49,124 nucleotides of DNA. Source: Deltaproteobacteria bacterium (GTDB taxonomy: Bacteria > Desulfobacterota > DSM-4660 > Desulfatiglandales > Desulfatiglandaceae). A program made the translations under genes and the position numbers. Position 1 is the stretch's first letter. Each line of letters begins with the position of its first letter. The stretch is from NCBI GenBank assembly GCA_019310785.1, contig JAFDDR010000002.1, positions 1 to 49,124 on the forward strand, in the 5' to 3' direction. Below the pieces are notes generated by a model, which did no database searches, was not told where the DNA came from, and saw only the letters and a program-made list of their open reading frames with translations. Of this stretch, positions 12,865-20,346 are shown piece after piece.

Positions 12865-14865
12865 TTAGAAGCAGAGCCGCCCGCCGAAATGCACAACGTC
12901 ATCCGACGACGCGGCATGCGCAACGACGCAAAACGCTCCGGCGTACGAGCCGTAAGCCGCACTACCGCCGAAGCTAACCACGCGCCAGCCGGTAGACTGA
13001 TAATAGTAATCAGTAATATATGTAGAGCTTGACCCGCCAACCGCAGAGGGTAGGAATCCTCCTTTTGTTTGTTCTAAGGTTGTTTGATAACCATCCCCGT
13101 TATGCAGTGTAATCCCGCTGCCGCCGGTATCTAATAATTGACTGTACGCTGTAGTTGTGTCATCTGCAAAATCTGTCTCCGTGTTGGAGACATACGGGAT
13201 ATTATTGTTGATATTGATCCCATCAATCCACTGATAAATATTGCCATAGAAGTTTTCAATACCACGGTAGGTCATATAGGCATCTTCTGCACCGACATCG
13301 TCGGCATCGCCCGAATATTCGGCATTATTGGTTCCGTTTCCATCCCCGTTGGACAATCCTCCCTCAGAAATATAACTACCGTTTACCCATGTCCCGCTTG
13401 ATAGTTGTGTCCGACCTTCGCCGATGACATCCTGGCTATAAAACGACGCATACTCAACCAGATAAAGTAACTGAATGGCACTGTTTAAATAGAAGTCGAG
13501 CTGTCTCCAGCCAGCCCCACGGTTAAGGGCGATGGCCCTGAACTCAGCCCGTGTCTCATCGGTAATTGGGTTTTTTCCACTGACACTGCCAAGTATATCA
13601 TTAACTGTATCAATAGTGCCGCCGCTCCATCCCGTAGCCGCTGTATTACCGTGGTCAATATAAGCACTTGCGGAATCATCCCAGCCGACACCCTCATACG
13701 CCCCGATATACCTGTAATCTACCCAGGCCCCGTCTTTGTAGAACGCGGGATGTGGTTCGTAGCCCGGTAGTGCAACGCCTGATATGCTCCAAGAGTGGAC
13801 ATTTGTGGCCGCAACGTATGAATATTTATAGTAAAACTTCGGGATTTCGACCATAACCTGGCCGTCTGTACCGTCTAAGACGGAGGCAGTAGAGCAGTCC
13901 TCTTTATCCGTGCTGTCAGTGGCACAGAGGTAATATTGCACTACTCCGGCATCGCTGAGAATGCACCGTCGCATAGCCGCTTGGACAGGTAAGCAAACAT
14001 TGCCTGGACTTGATGCCGCTGCTATACCTGCCAAGGCTCCTGTACGAGTCAGTGTGGGGCTTGAATTATCCTCATCCCACGAAACACCATATGCCAACAG
14101 CCCCGCCATAGCGTAGCCAAGCCCTTCAGGGGTTACCGCCCTGTTTTCATCGGTGAACGCAGCCACTTCATCATTCGTGGCTATCTCCATCACGCCTGTA
14201 GCCGATGTCGTGGCAGATTGTTTTAATGCAGTGAACGCAGCCGCAGCCGTGCTCGCACCTGTGCCCCCATCAGCTATAGGGACATCTGTCCCGTCAGCTC
14301 GATATATATATTTTGCCCCGATAGTAACGGCTGTAGGGATATTTGCGCCCCACACAGGATCACTCCCGGGGCCGCCGCCGACAAGGATTTCAGTAGTCGC
14401 GCCGGCATCCCAGACTGTACCAGCCCCCACTAAAGCCGTTCCGTCAGCCCTCGTATAATCCAGGCATCTCCAATCCCCTGAAGCATATTCATAGAAGGCC
14501 GCAAGATCCCCGGCGGCAGTTGTGATGTTAGCCCCTGTCGGTAAAACCAAATCAGCCGAATGGGTGAGCTGAAGGATCGCGTCAAACTGAAGGACAACCA
14601 TCGTTCCAATGCCCTTCGAGGTAATCGTATTAATGGTCGTGGTCCCGGTAATATCAAAGAAATTTCCATCCCCCAGGGTCATAGCGTTTGCGCTTGCTAC
14701 GTCTGAGCCTTGATGAGTTTTGAGGGTCTTTCCGACGGTGACATCACCAGGAAATACGCCCTCGGACTTGCCGGGATTATTAAACGGGTTGCCCTGTTCG
14801 GCGTGGGCGAAGCCGGCGGTAATCAGTCCGGCCAGTATGAACAGTATTAAGGATATTCGTTTCAT
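12865..14865 (-). CDS. DGR target: exported tail-fibre-like protein with variable C-type-lectin-like C-terminus
   Basis: 666 residues from ATG 14865, preceded by GGAGG. Residues 1-21 (MKRISLILFILAGLITAGFA) form a signal peptide. The next ~150 residues resemble phage fibre stems (GDGNFFDITGTTTINTITSK and GANITTAAGDLAAFYEYASG), followed by ADGGTGASTAAAAF and ATNDEVAAFTDENRAVTPEG, phrases found in tail fibres. From about residue 270 a formylglycine-generating/C-type-lectin-like fold follows, as in other DGR targets, ending with WRVVSFGGSAAYG and HFGGRLCF. The variable residues should form the ligand face. A signal peptide on such a protein is unexpected; surface display on the lysogen is one explanation. 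Confidence 0.88.
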   Translation of the reverse strand: MKRISLILFILAGLITAGFAHAEQGNPFNNPGKSEGVFPGDVTVGKTLKTHQGSDVASANAMTLGDGNFFDITGTTTINTITSKGIGTMVVLQFDAILQLTHSADLVLPTGANITTAAGDLAAFYEYASGDWRCLDYTRADGTALVGAGTVWDAGATTEILVGGGPGSDPVWGANIPTAVTIGAKYIYRADGTDVPIADGGTGASTAAAAFTALKQSATTSATGVMEIATNDEVAAFTDENRAVTPEGLGYAMAGLLAYGVSWDEDNSSPTLTRTGALAGIAAASSPGNVCLPVQAAMRRCILSDAGVVQYYLCATDSTDKEDCSTASVLDGTDGQVMVEIPKFYYKYSYVAATNVHSWSISGVALPGYEPHPAFYKDGAWVDYRYIGAYEGVGWDDSASAYIDHGNTAATGWSGGTIDTVNDILGSVSGKNPITDETRAEFRAIALNRGAGWRQLDFYLNSAIQLLYLVEYASFYSQDVIGEGRTQLSSGTWVNGSYISEGGLSNGDGNGTNNAEYSGDADDVGAEDAYMTYRGIENFYGNIYQWIDGININNNIPYVSNTETDFADDTTTAYSQLLDTGGSGITLHNGDGYQTTLEQTKGGFLPSAVGGSSSTYITDYYYQSTGWRVVSFGGSAAYGSYAGAFCVVAHAASSDDVVHFGGRLCF
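12869..12992 (-). repeat. DGR variable repeat (VR) at the 3' end of the target gene
   Basis: Covers the last ~41 codons of the gene 12865-14865. Compared with the template: 24 of 33 adenines replaced and none of the 91 other bases changed. Invariant GC-rich tracts (gccagccgg at the upstream end, gcccgcc at the downstream end) bracket the mutated core, with the GC-rich block by the stop codon in the place of the initiation of mutagenic homing signal. Variable residues include the run after VVSFGG and before GAF, and the H/A/A and D-x-V-x-H positions near the C-terminus. Confidence 0.95.
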
Positions 14866-14887
14866 GGTTTTTACCTCCGACTGCTTC

Positions 14888-14925
14888 GAGTTTTGAGTTT
14901 TGGGTTTTGAGTTTTGAGTTATCCC
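14888..14925. repeat. Word repeat: gagtttt family
   Basis: Four to five copies of the degenerate word gagttttgagttttggg in the gap between the DGR target and the next exported protein. Only one arm is present, so it does not fold. Confidence 0.7.
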
Positions 14926-14926
14926 A

Positions 14927-15310
14927 TTACTCGTAATATGTAATGGAGACCTTGGCCGCATAGGCTGATATAACAGACATCTGCGTTTCGCCTTCAATCC
15001 ATCGACAGATGGGGTTCAGTTCGCTTCCGGTCCCGTTATTTGTATCACCCGCGGGGATCGCAGCCGTCCCGGTCCCGATCCTGACCCAGATATCAGCGGT
15101 GGACGCGAAAATGACATACCGGGATCCGGTTGGAATGGTTATGGTCTTGGCAGCGCTGGCCGTCAACAGATATGTGTTCACATACCCCTGGGGAATGGCA
15201 AAGGTCTGATCCCCCTTGTAGTTCCGGAAGATCTTGAATGAATCAAGCGCCAAAGCGTTTGAAGCGATAAGCATAATTGCCGCTGTGATAATAATAAGTG
15301 TTTTTTTCAT
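14927..15310 (-). CDS. Exported small phage structural-like protein
   Basis: 127 residues. Residues 1-21 are a signal peptide (MKKTLIIITAAIMLIASNAL). The remainder (LLTASAAKTITIPTGSRYVI, WVRIGTGTAAIPAGDTNNGT) has the pattern of small beta-sandwich phage proteins usually found near tail fibres. It sits between the DGR target and the tail module, with a strong GGAGG-type site. Its 5' end is duplicated at 15390-15476. The presence of a signal peptide matches the DGR target and suggests both go through Sec. Confidence 0.65.
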   Translation of the reverse strand: MKKTLIIITAAIMLIASNALALDSFKIFRNYKGDQTFAIPQGYVNTYLLTASAAKTITIPTGSRYVIFASTADIWVRIGTGTAAIPAGDTNNGTGSELNPICRWIEGETQMSVISAYAAKVSITYYE

Positions 15311-15328
15311 AGTGTTTCGCCTCCTGTT

Positions 15329-15400
15329 CTGGATACTGGATACTGGATACTGGATACTCGTTATTCGTCATTCGCTATTCGTCATTCGATTATTTTCTTT
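15329..15400. repeat. Word repeats: ctggata family followed by attcg family
   Basis: Four copies of ggatactggatactgg run directly into ttattcgtcattcgctattc and end at gattattttcttt. This is the left arm and loop of the attcg-family hairpin. The expected right arm is missing, replaced by the truncated signal-peptide gene copy. Confidence 0.75.
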
Positions 15401-15476
15401 CATTTAATGAATCAAGCGCCAAAGCGTTTGAAGCGAAAAGCATGATTGCCGCTGTGATGATTAGTGTTTTTTTCAT
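15390..15476 (-). pseudogene. Truncated duplicate of 14927-15310: signal peptide only
   Basis: A 28-codon frame from ATG 15476 with a GGAGG site reads MKKTLIITAAIMLFASNALA then LDSLNERK and stops. The first 23 codons duplicate the start of the gene at 14927-15310, including its upstream ribosome site. The homology ends where the attcg-family repeat begins, and that repeat supplies the stop codon. It is most likely a recombination remnant, though it could still be translated and exported. Confidence 0.7.
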
Positions 15477-15507
15477 GGTGTTTTTGCCTCCGTGAGTAAT
15501 TATTATT

Positions 15508-15564
15508 TTAGAAATAGAGACTAAGCTCCTTTTCGATTGCCCTTGTTTCGTCTTTTTGTAACAT
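15508..15564 (-). CDS. Possible 18-residue leader peptide
   Basis: ATG at 15564 preceded by AAAAGGAG at good spacing; the frame reads MLQKDETRAIEKELSLYF and stops. Strong signals but a very short product. It could be a leader peptide for the exported genes downstream, or a remnant. Confidence 0.3.
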   Translation of the reverse strand: MLQKDETRAIEKELSLYF

Positions 15565-15622
15565 TTTGTTTTCTCCTTTTAATTTTCGTTGACCAAAGAA
15601 GGGATCAGGTTCTTTGGGATTA

Positions 15623-17815
15623 CTAATAAACAAAATCTATATAATCCAATTCTACCGCTATGGAGGCTGCAAGAGGCCCTTCTGTGCTTAAAGATATCGT
15701 AAAATACTGTATTTCTTCCCCAGGAGCCATCGAAGCATATTGAGTGAGATCAATTACTGTTTCTTCCCCTAATGTAATAAGAGGCCTGATCCACTCAAGA
15801 CATAGAGCAGGCTTACTTCCGATTGTATAAGGTAGGGTGTCAATTATACCTTGTGACGCTGAAAAATATAGGCGAAGGCCTTCATTTGAGTTTTGTCTAA
15901 TATATATCATCCCGTACCCGTATTGATCTTCTCCGTCTAAATTAGCCTCCGCAATGTTTAAAAATTTAAACTTGAGAGTTCCAAGGAGGGGGTGTTCCTC
16001 GTCTGGATTATATCTGTCTCGCTCCCAAACAATAAAATTAAATAAACTTTGGCCGGCATTGCTGTGACATTCTAATTGAAGACTGTAATTTTGCCTGGAA
16101 GACTCATCCGGTTTCTCAATTTCGTTGAGCTTCATAATCCCGGTTCCACCATTATTCTCCTCATCATCATAAATCCAGGTTGTATCAGGGGGACAAAGAA
16201 GATACTCAGGCATCCCTTCCATATAACACGCCCAATTCTGATTTGCACAAAACGTTGCTCCAAACTCTTCCCATTTTGCAAAATGAATATAATCAATGCT
16301 AAAATTTATGTTTCCTCCCAAGTTCCCCATTCCAAAAAAACCTATTCGGTCAATAGGGTCACCAGGCTCAAATAACTCAAACCTCTCCTCAAAAAGATCA
16401 AGAATTAATTCTTCCCCCACTTCTATCTCATCACCAATCCATACATATTTTCTATCAACAGGTGATGCTGGGGCTTTATCAGTCGCATAAGCAAACCAAA
16501 GTATTAAAAGTTTCCCTGCTTCAGATTTAATATATATATTCCCCTCTACATATGGATACGGCCCGCTGTAATCATAACTATAATTAGAAAACTTAATTTT
16601 TATTTTCCGGCCTAATACGTGTGGCATTGAATCGGATTCACTATTGTAAACGTCCATCTGAGCAAGCGATGTTGTGTTATCATCTTCATGATGCACAGTA
16701 TTGCAAGTCATTGAAATTACTTCATTTTCAAGGGAAAGATCAAGGTAGCTTCCATACTGACCAGTTTCATTAATAGGTAAGGTCACGCAAGAATCTTGAT
16801 AATGAAGCTGATCACCATCTATATATGCCCCCACTTCCCACTCATGTTTTCCGCAAATCAAATCATCTTCCCAATCTTCCCAATAATCTGTTTCTGATTC
16901 CAAGAGCTGCATTACATCTTCATATAAAGTACCATCTCCAAAAATAATCATATCGGTTTCTTTCCACCAATCACCCTCTGTATCCTTAGCTAAATACTGA
17001 GTTGTCTTATATCCTCCTTTCATATATCTCACCCAAAAAGGGCCTGAGCAATCGTAACCCTCTTGGTCACGATTTAAGGCAAATCCCCAATACTCCTCAT
17101 CTTCATCATATTCAAGGTTTATCACACTTTGAGCTACCTGTTCTTCGTTGTAGACTGAGAATAAAACACCCTCGATCAAAGCAGGACCATCGGCACCAAC
17201 AAGCGAAAAACGAAAAAAACAGCAAGCCTTCGGCTCACTCTTAAACCCGATCACTTTAGGGTTTATCCAATTATTATTTGCATCATGGCTAAGCTCTACG
17301 ATCACCTCATCACCATCACTAAAAGCTGAAGCGTCACAGTCCATATATTCGATAGGAACATCTCCAAGTGATGTTTCCTGATTGACATCCAAGCTCTTCC
17401 CGTCAGGTGTGTCAGTTGCCAAGCAAGCCTCTAAGGTCAAATCACACTTATCTGTGTCGCTATAAATATGGGTTATGGTTCCGTATCTGTATTTAGTACG
17501 CCACTTTTGCCAGCCGGGACGCATGGCCCAGTTCCAGTACACCTCGCCTGTGGGGGATGTTGCCGGGAACGGCTGGATCTGTTTCATGGCGCCGTCCCGG
17601 GCAGCGTCATAGACGGCATTTCCATCATGCCCCGGCTGTATGTTCACACCCTTGTCAATATCCCCTGCGATCTCGATCACACCCACCTCTCCGGAGAGAT
17701 CCTCTGTCTTATCGGCGCACCAGGCCTGCATGGTCTGATTATCACCATCGAGCATGTCAATCTCGACATTATAATCGCCATCCGCTCCACCGCTGACTAT
17801 GGTTCCCTTGCTCAT
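15623..17815 (-). CDS. Large tail-tip or baseplate protein
   Basis: 730 residues with no signal peptide. The N-terminal ~200 residues (GTIVSGGADGDYNVEIDMLD, then WRTKYRYGTITHIYSDTDKC, DVPIEYMDCDASAFSDGDEV) resemble a phage family encoded downstream of tape measure genes. The rest is a series of beta-rich domains with repeated aromatic and acidic residues, including two similar segments ending in N(F/I)xxDYIHFAKWEEF and VELDYIDFVY, each like a carbohydrate-binding jelly-roll end. It is likely a receptor-binding or tip protein. The start at 17815 has AAGG upstream. Confidence 0.6.
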   Translation of the reverse strand: MSKGTIVSGGADGDYNVEIDMLDGDNQTMQAWCADKTEDLSGEVGVIEIAGDIDKGVNIQPGHDGNAVYDAARDGAMKQIQPFPATSPTGEVYWNWAMRPGWQKWRTKYRYGTITHIYSDTDKCDLTLEACLATDTPDGKSLDVNQETSLGDVPIEYMDCDASAFSDGDEVIVELSHDANNNWINPKVIGFKSEPKACCFFRFSLVGADGPALIEGVLFSVYNEEQVAQSVINLEYDEDEEYWGFALNRDQEGYDCSGPFWVRYMKGGYKTTQYLAKDTEGDWWKETDMIIFGDGTLYEDVMQLLESETDYWEDWEDDLICGKHEWEVGAYIDGDQLHYQDSCVTLPINETGQYGSYLDLSLENEVISMTCNTVHHEDDNTTSLAQMDVYNSESDSMPHVLGRKIKIKFSNYSYDYSGPYPYVEGNIYIKSEAGKLLILWFAYATDKAPASPVDRKYVWIGDEIEVGEELILDLFEERFELFEPGDPIDRIGFFGMGNLGGNINFSIDYIHFAKWEEFGATFCANQNWACYMEGMPEYLLCPPDTTWIYDDEENNGGTGIMKLNEIEKPDESSRQNYSLQLECHSNAGQSLFNFIVWERDRYNPDEEHPLLGTLKFKFLNIAEANLDGEDQYGYGMIYIRQNSNEGLRLYFSASQGIIDTLPYTIGSKPALCLEWIRPLITLGEETVIDLTQYASMAPGEEIQYFTISLSTEGPLAASIAVELDYIDFVY

Positions 17816-17837
17816 ATGGTACCTTGCGCCTTATGCC

Positions 17838-17975
17838 TTCGTCACTCGTCGCTCGGCTGTTCGTCAATCGATTGCTTTCCTTAACAATCGAGGTAAGCGA
17901 AGACTCCGATCACGAACAATCGAATAATCGAATCACGAACAATCGAACAACGAACAATCGAACATCAATCATCAA
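17838..17975. repeat. attcg-family inverted word repeat
   Basis: Left arm cttcgtcactcgtcgctcgg, loop with tttccttaac, right arm made of several aatcg/aacgaac words. It includes one copy (17886-17909) of a conserved 24-nt insert, and ends in caatcatcaatc words of another family. Confidence 0.75.
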
Positions 17976-17978
17976 TCT

Positions 17979-18794
17979 CTAAGTAGCCGCTTCCTCCACC
18001 TCCATAATCTGCAGCTCCGGCGATATACTCAACACAACCTGGTTCACCGTAAACGAATCAGACCCGTACTTTGCCGTGTCTCCCGGATTCAGATACAAGT
18101 CACAAGACGCGCACCGGTAGGCCAGATCTCCGTCAATATCCCGCTTGTAAGTCACGTCATGGAGCCAGCTCACCTTGCTCACAAACGACTCGGTCTTGTG
18201 CCCGGTCAGTATAATGGACTGATTCCGGCCCCCTTCATCAACCCGGATTCCGTCAGGGTCTAAATCGGCCCTTATGATCTCCTCCTGGTACTCGATCACG
18301 CCGTGCAGTTCATAGGCCATTTCAATGATCATCTCGCCGTTTGACCTGGCGTTTATGGCCGCCTCATAATCGGTCCCCGGGATCACCGCGGCGAGAAAGG
18401 TCGGGTCCCCGGATTTGCGCCGGGCCTGGAACGATGTCATGGGGATGGTGATATCTGCCACAGGCGGGGTTTCATTATCTCCGGTCAGGGTCAGATAATA
18501 GTATTTGGTGGCCAGATTCCCGTATGCTTCAACCCATGCTTTCCAAGCTGCACCGTCCCAGACTTTCATTGAACCAGCGCCCAGAATCAACACAGCAGGA
18601 TCGGTTATGGGTATTTGAAACTGTGACATCCCGGAACCGGTCAGACTAAGAATTGCAGCAGCGGCAGGAACTTGCTGTTGGATGCCATTAGACCCGCTCA
18701 ATACCAACGTGGCGGCAGCTAAAGGAATCTGCTGCTGAACACCGCCCGAAGCAGTCAGATTAATAATTGCAGGCGGGAGTGCCACCGTCGTCAT
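17979..18794 (-). CDS. Tail protein with N-terminal tandem repeats
   Basis: 271 residues. The first ~75 residues are three to four imperfect repeats of about 21 residues (VQQQIPLAAATLVLSGSNG, IQQQVPAAAAILSLTGSG). They lead to KVWDGAAWKAWVEAYGN, a segment typical of phage fibre or distal tail proteins. The C-terminal domain (YRCASCDLYLNPGDTAKYGS, then VLSISPELQIMEV) has a C-x2-C pair and looks like a tail-hub component. The start overlaps the previous stop (TAATG). Probably part of the tail tip between tape measure and receptor-binding protein. Confidence 0.6.
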   Translation of the reverse strand: MTTVALPPAIINLTASGGVQQQIPLAAATLVLSGSNGIQQQVPAAAAILSLTGSGMSQFQIPITDPAVLILGAGSMKVWDGAAWKAWVEAYGNLATKYYYLTLTGDNETPPVADITIPMTSFQARRKSGDPTFLAAVIPGTDYEAAINARSNGEMIIEMAYELHGVIEYQEEIIRADLDPDGIRVDEGGRNQSIILTGHKTESFVSKVSWLHDVTYKRDIDGDLAYRCASCDLYLNPGDTAKYGSDSFTVNQVVLSISPELQIMEVEEAAT

Positions 18795-19624
18795 TATGTC
18801 CCCCTTATAATAACATTTTCAAGCAGCAAGCTCGTTCCATCCGTAACCGTGTAATCCGTCCCGAAATCAGTACAGTGAATAATGGTGCCAAGTTCTTTGA
18901 GAGAAAAATTATCAAAGTCACCCGCCGCCGCAGCGTTTGTCTTTGAATATATCCTCAGCTCATGCGCGCCGGTAAACGATTCATCGGCAATAAAATCAAT
19001 CGTCTGGGCTGTGCCTGCAACCGCGTCACCAAGTACCTGTAAAGCCGCACCATTTATTTTGAATTCATATCCTGCCAGTGTTTCGCTATAATCGTATTGC
19101 AGCCTATATCGACCCCCAGCGACCAGGGCCGTGCCAATGTCAGTGAATGTGATTTTACAATACTGACCGGTAGCATCTGACACGAGACTCAAATCAGTAG
19201 TTTCATCAAACGTTGTTCCCAGGTCCCCATTCGTCCAATGAGTCCCTCCGCCGGTGAATGTCCGATCTATTGCCGTGGTAAAAAATTCAGTAGCTTCGAT
19301 AACATCAAAACCAAGGATTATCGCAGCTCCGGAAGGCCCTATAGATCCACCGGCAGCCGACCAACTCACATCGTCCCAGGCAATATTCACCCGGTCGTTT
19401 ACGTCGTCCTCGGTTATAACTATGTTGGCCAATGTTTTATCATTTTGGGTGTATCCATACGCAGTCGCCAATTGATCTGCTGCTATGTCCGACAAAGTCG
19501 CATGAGTATCTTTATCGAATGTAAAAGTATTATTCATCAGAATGATTTTAAACACATAAGCATTGAAAAACTCTGACAATGCTTGAAACTTTCCGTGATT
19601 TGACCAGGTTGTTACTATTGCCAT
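18794..19624 (-). CDS. Tail-tip / fibre-associated protein
   Basis: 276 residues. The N-terminal ~100 residues (SNHGKFQALSEFFNAYVFKI, then DQLATAYGYTQNDKTLANIV) match a pattern found in phage tail proteins that begin with an N-terminal attachment region. A carbohydrate-binding-like beta domain at about 105-245 (TGQYCKITFTDIGTALVAGG, YRLQYDYSETLAGYEFKING) follows, then a short end. AAGGAGG precedes ATG 19624. Probably a receptor-binding or adaptor protein. Confidence 0.55.
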   Translation of the reverse strand: MAIVTTWSNHGKFQALSEFFNAYVFKIILMNNTFTFDKDTHATLSDIAADQLATAYGYTQNDKTLANIVITEDDVNDRVNIAWDDVSWSAAGGSIGPSGAAIILGFDVIEATEFFTTAIDRTFTGGGTHWTNGDLGTTFDETTDLSLVSDATGQYCKITFTDIGTALVAGGRYRLQYDYSETLAGYEFKINGAALQVLGDAVAGTAQTIDFIADESFTGAHELRIYSKTNAAAAGDFDNFSLKELGTIIHCTDFGTDYTVTDGTSLLLENVIIRGT

Positions 19625-19642
19625 GATTACCTCCTTGTTTTA

Positions 19643-19820
19643 CTTCGTCACTCGTCATTCGTTGATCGTGATTCGATTATTTTCTTTAACAATCTTTAAC
19701 AATCGAATTACGAACAATCGAATTACGAACAATCGAATTACGAACAATCGAATTACGAACAATCGAATTACGAACAATCGAATTACGAACAATCGAATTA
19801 CGAACAATCGAATTACGAAT
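19643..19820. repeat. attcg-family repeat with eight perfect 15-bp tandem units
   Basis: Left arm cttcgtcactcgtcattcg, loop tttctttaac, then eight tandem copies of aatcgaattacgaac from 19701 to 19820, seven identical and the last ending in aat. The right arm of the usual hairpin has been amplified by slippage. It lacks spacers and is not a CRISPR array. Confidence 0.9.
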
Positions 19821-19840
19821 TGCCAGTACCGGTTATTCCT

Positions 19841-20176
19841 TTACTCCGCCACAAGCAGGGTCAATTTCAGTTGCCCGTTATCAGCCTCTATATTTTCCGG
19901 CGCACAGACAAAAAACCCGGCGCGACTCGATATGTTCAACCGGGAATAGGTCTTGATCATGTACTCCAGAGTCGCCTTCTGTGCCTCGGTGATCTCTGCC
20001 TCCACAATCAGGGTCCGATCCATATCCGAATAACCCGAGTCATTCACGACTGCATCGCCGTCAAGCGTGGCTCTCCTGGACACTCTCCGGCTGAAACGGT
20101 CAAGCTTGCTCCCGTCCGGATCCTCCTGCAGCACAACCACATAGCTGCTCGATATCTGTGTGGTGATGGATATCAT
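19841..20176 (-). CDS. Small tail protein downstream of the tape measure
   Basis: 111 residues, beta-rich (SYVVVLQEDPDGSKLDRFSR, TLIVEAEITEAQKATLEYMI, LKLTLLVAE). Position right after the tape measure gene suits a minor or distal tail component. No named family recognised. Confidence 0.5.
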   Translation of the reverse strand: MISITTQISSSYVVVLQEDPDGSKLDRFSRRVSRRATLDGDAVVNDSGYSDMDRTLIVEAEITEAQKATLEYMIKTYSRLNISSRAGFFVCAPENIEADNGQLKLTLLVAE

Positions 20177-20239
20177 GAAACGTTCCCCTATGGTTTTGAT
20201 TTGTTACTTACCAATCGTTTGGGGTTATCGATAACCGCT

Positions 20240-20332
20240 TCCGGAACGTTGAAATTGGAAATTAGAAATTCGGTTTTCATATGTGTGCGGACCCTGTTCC
20301 GCTTCCTAATTTCCAGTTTCCAGTTTCGAGCC
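20240..20332. repeat. gaaattgg word repeat, inverted
   Basis: Left arm gaaattggaaattagaaatt; right arm ctaatttccagtttccagtt. The two arms pair imperfectly around gcggaccctgttccgc. Another word family with the same stem-loop plan as the attcg family. Outside it, an aacgtt pair (20181 and 20256) also brackets the gap. Confidence 0.65.
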
Positions 20333-20346
20333 GTGAAACGGCTCAC

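Noticed and set aside
19643-19940. Rightward reading frame rich in RITNN repeats, and possible CRISPR-like array
   Set aside because: The frame is just the 15-bp tandem repeat read through, and has no start signals. There are no unique spacers between units, so it is not a CRISPR array.
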